Made by a program: the position numbers and the translations under genes | In this document: piece after piece, positions 12,406 to 23,703 of the stretch | Numbering within the stretch: position 1 is the first letter of the stretch | How the letters are laid out: each line of letters opens with the position of its first letter | Notes under the pieces: generated by a model | What the model was told of the DNA's origin: nothing | Seen by the model: only the letters and a program-made list of their open reading frames with translations | The model's database searches: none | Origin: Coffea arabica | Lineage: Eukaryota; Streptophyta; Magnoliopsida; Gentianales; Rubiaceae | Reading direction: 5' to 3' | Assembly (NCBI RefSeq): GCF_036785885.1 | Contig: NC_092322.1 | Coordinates: forward strand, 14,902,466-14,966,465 | Length of the DNA stretch: 64,000 bases

Positions 12406-13968
12406 CAGGGGAAGAGTGAGATTCAAGAAACATGAAGAAAAAAGAGAGATTTAAACTCAGGACGTGTAATTTCTAGGTGCTTTGATCACAATCATGGTTT
12501 AGGTAATGCAACAAAAATGTAGTTTTCTTTGTCTATGTGCCTTGTAAACCTAATCTGCATAGCTTCACGTGAAAGGTTTAGATAAATCACTTTTTTTGTG
12601 GGGTAAAGATTTTTATTTTGGTTAACTTTGGCATTTTTTCCCTAGGATGAGGCAGCAAAGAGTTTGATTATTTGAGGATAGTGCTTCTTTGATCGACAGC
12701 ACTTAGATGCAATGTTTTTCAACACTAAGCATGTGAAAAGATTTTGCCCATCTTACATTATGGAAATGGAATGTGACATTCATTCTTTTGGCCATTTGGC
12801 TTATTTCTTGATTTTCCTTGTCATAAATATTTTACTACAACATTAATTTTGCACGTGAATTAATATACTCTTTCAAATTTTGTACGAAATGAATCAGTTG
12901 TTTAATATTTATTAAGTGATTTTCAAGATAAACCATTCTTTGTATTTCCACTTTTACAAAGAATTTGAGGGTAAAATATTTGAGGGTTAGTTAAACGACT
13001 CATGGAAACTAGAACTGAATTCTAGAAAAACTATAAATCTATTATTTTTTTTATGTCAGCAAAATCAGTTGATTTTAAAACCCTTAGACAATTTTAAACG
13101 AATGTTAGCACATATAATTGTCTGAATAAAGTGCTTAAAATTAATTAATTCAAAATTAACCATATTGAATGCATACTTTTTGATGTCTTTTCCTTTGGCT
13201 ACAAAAAGGCTTTGTAGATGTCAACTCTCCAGAATGGTATCCATGTTCTAATTATTATATAAATGGAGCCATGTGATGATGTCCAATTCCCTATTTCTGT
13301 TTTCTTTTGGGACTAAATGAAGATAGAGGTACCATCCATGAACGGAGACCATAAAGAAAGTGAAAAAACTGCATCTTCTTGGATATATATATATATATAT
13401 ATCTTATCGAGTAAAAAGATACTAGGAAAGGGCTCAACCATTACCAAATTATTGTATGCCATGGGATTTAAAAAAAAAAAAAATCTTATACAGAGAAAGG
13501 ATGAAATTTAAAAAATTAAGAGGGATTGAGGGAATTGAACCGAGAACCCTTAACTCCTGAATTCTCAACATTAGCTATAGTTTGTTGTTTATTATTCATG
13601 TTCACGTATATAGATAGTACAGGCATTAAAAATTCACCAAATGTTTTACTGGTTGAAACGATAACACTCCCTTGACAAAAGTGTATGTCAAATTAGTTTG
13701 TCTTACATTTCAAAATGTAGCAACGTCGCCACAATGAATTGCTGAAAATTTTCTTTTAATAAATTAAACTGAGAACTCAAGAATTATGAATCCAAATTTA
13801 ACTAGATGTGAATTTTGTCTAACTTTATGATAGTGTTCTTCCTCCAACATTTTTTGAAGTAGGTTGTATTATTACTATGTAGTTACTAGTTAGAACTAAG
13901 TTGTAATATAATACTACAACTTTATATTGGTTGTGATCTTATTAAAAAAAAATATATGGTACAAGCAA

Positions 13969-14193
13969 GGACGGTTGTCATATCAACCATTTTTAAACGA
14001 TGTAATATTTTTTAAATATTTTGTAACTCTAAATGAACTATTTGTACATTCGTACAACAGAAGTGTAATATTCTGTTGTCATTCATGTGTGTTTCATACA
14101 TAATAATTATTTATCTATTGTAAGCTTTTACAAATAATTATATAAAATTACAGCTCGTTTAGAAAATATTACATCACTCCAATGACAACCGTG
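13969..14193. mobile_element. Inverted-repeat element, superfamily unknown
   Basis: The left end GGACGGTTGTCAT is mirrored by ATGACAACCGTGC at the right. Inside, GATGTAATATT and AATATTACATC also pair, so the whole ~225 bp could fold into a hairpin. I could not find a convincing direct target duplication. Confidence 0.5.
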
Positions 14194-15595
14194 CATGCCC
14201 CCGGTCCTTAAAATATATTTGACATGCAAGACCAAAGCTGCCTGTTGAACGGGAATGATGCTTCAAGAATAGTACGTCCTTCATTGTAGAGTCACGGACA
14301 TAAGAGTCACCAAAGTAATAGAGAGTCACGGACATGGATTACTTACACACACAAAAAAAAAAAAAAAAAAAAAAAAAATTCCCTATCTTCACGTGACTCG
14401 TATATTTGTCAATTAACCAATGAAAGTGCTTCAAATAAAAATATGAAGCTCATTAATTTCATATCACTTTCTTTTTTTTTTTTGGATTTTCGACAGGAAG
14501 TGGATCACACAGACTAATCCCCTGCCTCTAGCAACTTGTTGGCAGCGAAACTCGAACAAAAAACAACACCCCATATTCATCAACCCCATACCACCACACC
14601 AAGCCCCGGGGGCTCATCTCACTTGTACAATCACATGTCATCTACATCAGATTATAAAATTTTTGTTTGTCCTATTAATAGACGATATTAAATTGATCAA
14701 AGACGAATTACTAAACTTACCACATATTTATTGTTACTTGGTCTAGACAGACATAAAATTTCTCACGTTTGCTAGACTTGAAATCATGTCTGTTACATGA
14801 CCACCACAGTTACACCCCTCGTACACAGAACATGTAATTAATTACAAACACGATTTTAGTTATAATCCTCGTACATGTAATTACAAACAGGAAACAGTTA
14901 TTTTGCCATCATTTTGGAGCATTAATTGCGACTGAAGGCTAAGGCTGGAGAGAAGAAAACTGTCAAGATTATGGCATTTCAAGTATCAATAGGTTCAATC
15001 CTTACCTCCTACTATATACTTATCACTTAATTGTGACTGTCACTTTTAAATGGCTTCCTCCAATGGTTTTCGTTCAGTTAGGTTCCCCTCTTCCTAAATT
15101 ATGCTATAATAGGTTATACAAATGTTACCATTATGACCAAAAAAAAAAAGGTAGTTGCCAGCTTCTCAAATCTCAATTGTTAATCGAACCAAGTAAAAGA
15201 TGAGTCCTATTAATGAACGTATGCTGATAAAATTGTTGAAAGATAAGATTCTTTATTTGATCGCCTTTCTACTTCAAGATGAGTCCTAATAATACTCTTG
15301 ATTCAATTAACAACAATCTAACATAGAGAGCATCCTAATTTTGCTTGTTAATCAAAGCAAGGCAAGTTTAAGTCCACCCCATCCTTACTAATTGAGTCGA
15401 AGATTAACATTTCGGGTTTATATACAGCCACCATTTTATGCTATGAGCACAGTCTAATTCACCCGAATATCATCATGGTTTGGACTAGCACATCCTCTGT
15501 ATCAATTCACAAAATTCCCCCAGCATAGATAAGCCTTGGCTAAGTACAAATTTCCCAGGTAGACATAATTCCACTGATAATATGTGCCTAGTTAA

Positions 15596-18500
15596 TCAAG
15601 AAGAAGTAGGAATCCACTGATCACCTTGAATGAAATTTGGCACTGAATATGAGGAAACATGTTTAGCTGGAATCTGACTGCTCCAAGGAACTCGTTTAGA
15701 AGTGTTAGCACCAGCTCCAGTATTACCGAATTCCCCATAATACAGCGTCTTCAGAGCAAAATCTCCACTCCAGGGCATCCATCCATCTGGAGTAATGAGA
15801 GCCTCCAAGGTGCACTGGATGAACACCGTCCTCGAATACTCTTTCCATGGCCTTCCAAGGTAGTTTCTGTGTACGCTAGGTTTACTATAGTACAAGGACA
15901 TGTACTCTTCTGTGCCGTTGACGATGCAGCCCAGGAAGACAAAGCCTGTGGACTGGGCAGGGTCGATTCTTCCATGAGCAGTCACAGCATTGTTCTCTCC
16001 CTTCTCTGGTTTTACTTGCCGTGGAGCGACTAAGACGAGGCAACCCTGGAAGAATGCAGCGGAGTTCCCAAATACGAAATCAACGTTGCCCTGAATGCGG
16101 CATGACTTGTAATATTGGCGTAGCGAGTGAGCATATAAGGTGTCCTGATTGCCAAGAAATTCACAATTTTCTATCACTGAAAGATCACTGTCTGATCGAA
16201 AGGCTACTGCTTGGTGCGCATTAGGGCCAGCTGTGTTCTGTATGGTGAGACCGCTCGCCATGAAACCATCACCAACAACTCCTGTAAGAGGATTCCAAAA
16301 ATCATTACTCATAAATCACAAGAACTGAGGGACGAAATCCCATCCATCACAAAGCCCTTGTGTTAATTTTCTTTACGGCCAAGTATTCTGAATGAAAAAG
16401 ACGTCCCAATCTAAAACGCGTAAAAGCAGTTGCAGTCAGCCTTTCATTTTCCTGACGAAATGAATTTTTTCTCCAGCTTCGTATTCATGTTCTACATTGA
16501 ATGATTCAACACATACTCCATTAGCGATGTACATAGAATTTCAGCCGACTCATGTCTAGAACTTCATGAGATATATAAATGAATACACTCTCAATTGATG
16601 AGGTAGGTAAGCAGAATGCTTCAAATAAACGCAGCAAATAGACACATATGGCAGAAAAATAAGGCAACCAAAGGATGAAGAACTGGTCCCTTTAAATTGA
16701 AGGCTAGAATCAGTCAATGACAAAAGGGTCTTACTTTTGATTTCCCACCCACCTCTTTAACTCAGATCCTTGCAGTTCTGTTCCCATTAACTACCGAGGT
16801 TTAGGTGAAGCTGAATTTAGTTTAGTTCCATTGATTCATGTATCTACGTACTTCTTCAGAAGCTGCTTACACCCTTTTTGTCTCAGGCATATAAAACTAC
16901 AGCACCAGACAAATCACCAACTGTTTTACTAAGTTTCATGCATTTAATGGACGTGTGTTGGATAGTATTCCTTGAATTTGGATAGCATATCTTTCCTGAT
17001 AGTACTTGCTTTCAAGCAATTACTTCTTCTCATCAACCCAAAACAACCAACAAAATGTTTTGCCAAATCATTCCCTAGCCACTTCTCAGATGCTTGCTAC
17101 CAAGTTTTTTTTTTTTTTTTTTTTTTTTTGTTTGGACAGTGTTCTACTACCCTATATTAATTCTGGATTCGACGTATGTGAAGTAAAAAAATTAATTGCA
17201 AACGTGTATATGGCATAGAATTATAAAAAAAAATCCCAAAAGCCCACTTGTTCAAAATAAAGAAAGCATATTATTCAGAAAAACTAGGAACAGCAAAATC
17301 ACATGTTTCAATAATTTATAGTGCTAATAAAATTTAGGCTATCCATCAGGGTTAAAAATTCATGAACAATAATTTAAAAAAAAAAAAAAGAAGAAGAAAA
17401 AGAAAAAAGCATAGCCAAACAAGTGAAACACTATTATAAAATGAAAATAATAAAAACAAAATACACATAATAACAACAACAACAAAAAAAAAAGGAGCAA
17501 AATATTTGGCATTCAAACTTACCAACAGTAGCAGAATCATAGGTGGTAACACCAGGCTGGCCCACATTCATAGACCCTGTAATGACCGTTTTACCCATCC
17601 CATCACCCAAAAACACCACATTCTTTTTCTCCAACGGGACCCGAACCGTCTCCTCATACACGCCCGCCTTTATCCATATCACGAACCTCCGATCCACCGC
17701 GTTATCCGGACCCGCATGCACCGCCGCCTGCACCGACCCGTAATTACACCCGTCCTCTTTACAAACCGTCACGTCTGGCTTCAACCCGGTCGGCACTCCG
17801 CCATGGAACTCCAACCCCGACCCACTACCCGACCCGCCAACCCCTTCCCAAAACCCGTCCCTCTCAGTCTTGGGTGGGCCCCATGACCCGGTATCGTCGC
17901 CCAGATTATCATAGTTCACCATCATCCCCAGAGCGTTGCTGCTCAACCCAAGTAAACCGTTCAAAAACGCCATCGTTTCGTTCACCTTAGACGTCCCATT
18001 GACGTATTTCAAAGCGGACCAGCAATCGTACTGGTAGACCAGAGCAGCAGACATCCATGCACGGGCGTCCTTGATTTTGCCACGTGCCAGCGCCGAAGCC
18101 GTCTGATCACTCCGAAAATCAGAATAATTCAGCACCTCCACACAATTCTTTGCCGCATTGGTCCGGTTTAGATTCCCTGCGGACGCCCCCAGGATATCGT
18201 TCACCATGGACTGGGCAGTCCTGAGGTTTTCCTTCGAGACCCGGATGGCCAATTGGATGGTGTCCAAAACGGTCGGGTTGGGAGACCCGGCGGAGGAACT
18301 GGACAATGAGGACTCGCATGTTGGCGGGTCACGCGAGGCCTTGCAGGCCTCGTGAATGAGCCCATTTGGAGATGAGACTGAAGGAGAAGCAGAAGAGGGG
18401 GGTGGTTTTGAAATGCTATGGCTGGGAGCAGGGGAATAGTGGCGGTGGTTGTGGTGGCGGAGGGCGGTGGAGAAGGAGAAAAAGAGGAGGAGAGAGAGGA

Positions 18501-18618
18501 GGGAAAGGGACAATATTGCTGCCATTAGAATGAAGAGGAATTTCTTGGATTTGGAACCGGAATGAGTGGAAGAGAAATTGGGTGGGGGTTTGGGTTTTAT
18601 AGGCCTTTTGGGATGCAT
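15596..18618 (-). CDS. PME51: Type I pectin methylesterase with PMEI pro-domain, PME51-like (copy A)
   Basis: Two exons on the minus strand: 18618-17523 and 16281-15596, joined at a GTAAGT donor and a CAG acceptor with matching phase, give 1782 nt (593 aa). Residues 1-26 are basic; 27-50 form a hydrophobic signal anchor; about 85-235 are the PMEI-like inhibitor domain with its conserved Cys residues ([29 protein letters not shown]); about 282-593 are the PME catalytic domain. The catalytic set is intact: GNQDTLY with Asp412, NVDFVFG with Asp433, and LGRPW with Arg509. Known role: removal of methyl esters from cell-wall homogalacturonan. The usual dibasic RRLL/RKLL processing site between the two domains is not seen; the linker reads [10 protein letters not shown] followed by a Gly/Ser stretch. 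The start is the first ATG of the open frame. The PME51 assignment rests on overall sequence pattern recalled from Arabidopsis. Confidence 0.93.
16282..17522 (-). other. Intron of PME copy A
   Basis: About 1.24 kb, AT-rich, GT-AG on the minus strand. It carries long T and A runs (about 17106-17129 and near 17375). No coding or transposon signature was found. Confidence 0.85.
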
Positions 18619-19523
18619 GATGATGAATTTGGGAAATAGCTTTTATTATCTGTCAAAATCAAGAATTAACGGGATATGCAAATTTGTGAGTTGTGACTTT
18701 GAATGATTCTTGTACGTATTCCCGCGGGTTATTGGATGGTAGTGAAATGGGGAGAAAAAGAAAGCAGAAGGCTTGAAATGTAAAGAACTCACTGATGTAA
18801 TGTTAATTGAATTGATCGGTGGATGGTGCCAGGATTTGAAAGAGTCACGGGTGGAGTGGAATTAAAGCTGGGGTGATGTTTGTTTGTGGGATGGAAGGAT
18901 CCATGAATGGAATGGGCGATGAAGGAATGGAATGGAATGGGAATGGTAGTGGAGGAGGGGAAGTGGGGTGGCTACTAGTGGGAATGGATGCAGTGGACAC
19001 CACTGACACTGAAAGAAACAGATATATCTAATTGCTGTGAAAGGCGGTTTGAAAGGTTTCATATTTTTTTCTTTTTCCTTTATGGGATGATTAGGAAACT
19101 TCATGGGTAGGAACAGTTTGGTTTGGGACAAAAAAGGATTAAATGTGAGGAAAATTTTGGATTTTGAAAAGGATATATGCTGCTGATAAAATGTTTCAGC
19201 AATGTCGGCTGTAGCAGTCTAAGAAGGAAACTAATAAGGAAACTAATAAATCACTTAGCCAAAAGTAGAGGATCCCGACATAATCAAACTAAAAGGCGTC
19301 AAATCAAACTAAAGGTGACAAGGATTATCAAGCTGTTTCCGAGCCACTCGCGAATAATTTCATTAAAAATTTGATTTAAATTCAGTCAAATTAAAACTCT
19401 AGTTGAGCTCGAGCTACTCGTCCAGCTTGACGAGGTAATCTTGAACACTCAGGAACTCTACTTAAGTGCCGTTCGAGTTTTTTAAAATACATTTTTTTTC
19501 AATAATAATTTTTTTAAAATATT

Positions 19524-19555
<32 letters not shown>

Positions 19556-22500
19556 AACAAACTTACATGGTTTTGTCTCTATCCAAATGCTCATCTCGAA
19601 TAATCATACCTCAATTTAAGGGGTAATTTTATCCGTATTTTTATTTTGATTTCTAAATTTTAAAATGAGACGCTTTACCCCTTAAAAAGGCTAAATTCAT
19701 CTAACTTTTATTTTTAAAAAACGAAATCTTGCCCACTTTAATCCTTAAAGTATAAATTAATTCTACATTAGTTCTCAAAGTATACAAGTTAATTATTCCA
19801 TTTAAGCATAAAATACGTCTCATTTCCATTAACAATTTTACTTAAGTAGGACAAAATTTCTATTTAGGGACTTAAGTTTCATATTTTAATTGACCAAGGC
19901 AAAAATTCAGTTATGATTAAAGGGTGCAAAGTGGATTTAACCCCATGCTTTAATTCACACATAAAGCACCAAGATGGATCCAACTTGCTCATCCAAAGCA
20001 TGATTTAATTCCTCATCCAAAGTGTTTTCCTCTTTTTTTTTTTTTTTTCCACTATGTCAGGCTTTTGGTATCCTCACCTATCAAGTCTTCCCTCCAAGTC
20101 AACCGGCACGCGTTCATCGTCTTCGCTTTCCTTATTGTCCAGCTCGGTGTGCTCAAGATTTCCAGCTCCCTTAATTGCTCGTAGCATGTGGCTTGGAATT
20201 TCTAAAACTGTTGTCAAAGAATACGGCAATGGAGTTTCATCCTCTTTTTTTTTCTTTTTTTTTTTGGTCTTCTTATCTTCTGCCCACGGTAGATTGTCTA
20301 GATAAATATAATCCTCTTCACACTAGCAATTCCAACAACCGGAGAAGGGTTGAATTTGACGGTAAGATGAGAGAAATTATAAGTAGGAAATCCTGAATTC
20401 AAAACCTCCCGTTCATTTGAAAAAAAAAAAAAAAAAACTCCAAAGCCCTTATTACAGGTTAACACGAACATCTCTTTCCTCCTCCTTTTCTTTCTACTTG
20501 ATCGAATTACAAGTTCTTAATTTCTACCCCAACATTACTAGAATGCTATATAGTAATGCTCATAATCTTTGTTTATATTCCTCTTTTCCTACTAAACCTC
20601 ATAGTTATGAAATCTGGACCGACTCACTAGTTCAATAGGTTAACTCGATGAATCAACCACTTAATCGGATTGAATCATTAATATGGCCAGATAATATGAA
20701 GACTCATTAACTATTCAATGAATGAATCAAAACTTGTTTGGTTTTAAGCAGTTCAACCAGGTTGAATCAAATTTGGGCTGATTTTTGAGTAACCCGATTA
20801 CTGATAAAATCTTCTAGCTCGTTTACTATTAACAAACATAGGACGTCATGGATTTCAAAACAAACTTCAACCAACAAGCCACATGTTTTCTTATGTTAAT
20901 TACTGCCTTTAATTGGTTATATATCATGCTTTGAACTATTAGTCTCCTTTCCCCTTCAAATTCCTTCTTCTTTTTTTTTTCAAGACTTTCCCTTCAAATG
21001 CATATTTGGAGTGTGCTATTAAAACTTATTATGAATCATTCTGAAGTAAAAATTACTCTAAATAATATCTTATGCTTAAAAACTTGTAGATAAGATAATC
21101 TAACAAACTAAATAAAAATGAATTCTACACTTGAACTTAATTGGATTCCTAACCAAATTTATTTTGTCACAACTCTCACAATAACCAATTATTACATAAG
21201 TCATTGAATATAATATAAATTTCCTATAAAATATTTTATTAATACATGTACCAGAAATCTTATACCTAAAATGTGAAATACTATATTTAAGGATAAAGTT
21301 TGTATACACTAACATTGTATACATAAGTAGGTCTAGCTGCATGACAACCATTTATTTTGTTGGATAAAGGGCGGGCTAGCTTTGACCTTTTATCATTTAT
21401 CAGAGAATTTCCTTATCCATAATTCTATATATTCTTGAAGTACTAACAAAGAAAAGTGTGAAATCTGGTGACTAAATATTTAAGTTTTACATGGGCCTAT
21501 TTGAGTTGAAAGAAACCAAGGTAAAAGATGAATCTCAGTTAGATAGAAACGCAAAAAGAAATCAAAACCTAGTAAAGTTTGTTTTTTGTCCCCCCCCCCC
21601 CCCCCCCAAAAAAAACAAAAAAACCAAAAAATATGGCTATCTTCACAAACAGTTTTGATATATATATATATATCTCTCTCTCTTTCTCTCTTAATGTAGT
21701 CCATTCATCTCAAACATGCCATGGTTCTAAACCACCTAATAGGTGAGATTCAACTCCTATCCGAAATGATCTAAGCAGTACAGCTCCTTCAACAAAAAAG
21801 CGGAAAAAAAAAAAGTCCAAAGACCATTACGAAAAAGAAACACCATACTTTGCTAGTTTTGGATGAGCGAAAGTTGTTGCATCACCTATGCACAAATATC
21901 CTATACATCTATTGCTCTTCATTGCTTGCACGCCTAACTTATTTCATGACCAGTTTTAGCAATTTCAGTTGTCCGTCCAAATTTGCCAAAAGATCAAAAG
22001 CTAGGACGTGAAAAATCTGAATTTCTTCACCTATATATACTTACTAATTGCCTTTTAATATTTGTAAAATATGTTCCACAAACTTTAATATTTTCTTAGT
22101 CAAGTACACTTTAACATTTATGGATAATCACATGCAACCATGTTTGGGAAATTGGTAACAAGTACACTTAAACTTATGAAGGTGTATATTCATTGCGCAG
22201 ACTTTTTTGAAAAAAAAAATATGGAAGGACCATTTGTTAGGCCTATGTCCTTTTTCCATAGACAGAAGAAACACATACACAATGAGATTAGAACGCCCAA
22301 AAAGTCATCGCCAAATTTGTTAGGCCTATGTCGTTTATGGCCTTTTCTTATTGTGGAAAAATGTTTTTAAAAGAACGTTACAAGCCCTTCTTTTCAAGTT
22401 TTGATAAATTTTTTTAGTCAAAATTTTGATAAAATTGCTTGTCAACTACTTGATAAGCGTTACAGTGCACAGGTTAGCTTTCTTTTTCTTTTTCCTTATT

Positions 22501-23703
22501 CCTTTTTATTTTAAATAAAAGCTATTATTTATTAATTTATTCCCTAATTCCAATTACTAAGTTGTTTATTCATTCTTGGTTACCAAAGTGCAGTTTGTTC
22601 ATTCCCAATTGTCAAAATAACGTAGTCAAAATTTGCAAGTAATATGTTGAAGTCAATAATCTCTTTGGCCCCCATCATCCATGTGTATCCAAAGAGGTGC
22701 AAATGTTTCTGTTTTAGTAAATTTTTATTATCGATTCTCTCCTTCTTGCTGTTTCTTTTCCTCTCTGTTTCGTATGCTCTCATAGGAACTGCTGGCTGGC
22801 GGCAAATTTGCAGGAATTAAGAAGAGAGAATATTACCATACCACAAAAACAATAAATTTTCATTTTTTATTTGTGTTCTTTTATTTTAGAAAATTGGCTT
22901 CTATTGTTTGTTTTGGTATGTAGAGAGGGGATGATAGGTGGCCTAGCGATATACTACCGGTAAATATGGCCTTCGTGTAGTTATTGCAAAATAAATTAAA
23001 AAATGGGATAGGCTAAATTCAGACCTTAATCCACACTCCTAATGCTTTAATAACCTGTATCATAAACATTGTTAACTTGTATCATTAGTATCAGAAGTTG
23101 TACCAGGGGTGGTGAATTTAATTTGGAGAGTATATTTTTTATTGCAAAATCTTTCCCACCATAGAAATGGAAAAAAAATCATTGTAATTCCATAATCTTG
23201 TGATAAATTTTAAGTATTAAAGAATTAAAACTTTTTCATAACAATCTTTTTTAGTAATACATTCTATTCATGAATTCTTAATTTAATTAATAGGACTAAA
23301 TACGATAGAAATGAGGTGTGGAAAAAAAAACTTTAAAATATCAAGCATCATTAGAAAACCAAAACAAATCCAACGAAAATATCCAACGAAAAAAAGGAGT
23401 GCATAAAAACAGAATATACGCTGAAACAGGGAAAAAACAACATATACGAAAAAAAAGACACAAAAGTACAATGCACAATAATACCAGTTCTAGGATTAGT
23501 AAATGTTTAAATGGATGGATTATGGCCCTGTATTATCCATTGAAATCCTATCCATTTATATCTATTTAATCATATTAAATAGGTATAAAGAAATTGGATC
23601 AATCTGAATCCACTATCCGTTTAAGAGGATCCATTTACCCATTTTGCCATTCTGCGATCTCGTATATAATGATATCGGACAACTAACTTGGAACACATTT
23701 GAA
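18619..23703. other. 5.1 kb region between the two divergent PME genes
   Basis: No gene was recognised. Next to PME A it is purine-rich on the plus strand (a pyrimidine-rich leader for the minus-strand gene), including GGAATG-type repeats near 18917-18955. Further on it has an (AT)n tract at 19531-19555, a C-run at about 21591-21607, a SINE-like fragment near 20350-20435, and degenerate AACCCGATT-like sequence near 20620-20830 that may be an old transposon end. Close to PME B, GTATATAATG (about 23659-23668) and GGTATAAAG (about 23581-23589) are candidate TATA boxes. Promoters of both PME genes must lie here, but no shared element could be proven. Confidence 0.5.
20350..20435 (+). repeat. SINE-like short repeat (candidate)
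   Basis: Contains ATAAGTAGGAAATCCTGAAT then TCAAAACCTCCCG and an A-run (20419-20435), matching the pattern of the other SINE-like copies. Borders and target duplications are unclear. Confidence 0.35.

Larger units (their letters stand above)
10285..15595. other. Gene-free intergenic region
   Basis: About 5.3 kb of AT-rich DNA between the GUX side and the minus-strand PME gene. It holds an (AT)n microsatellite at 12372-12401, a G-run at about 12112-12124, a short (AT)n at about 13383-13401, a long A-run near 14352-14380, and the inverted-repeat elements entered separately. No protein-coding motif was recognised on either strand. Confidence 0.6.

Noticed and set aside
13520-13575. tRNA-like text (GGGAATTGAACCGAGAACCC)
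   Set aside because: No cloverleaf could be built around it and no anticodon arm is visible.
15659-16224. Plus-strand ORFs over the PME A second exon, and similar ones over 17506-18355
   Set aside because: Antisense shadows of the minus-strand PME coding exons.
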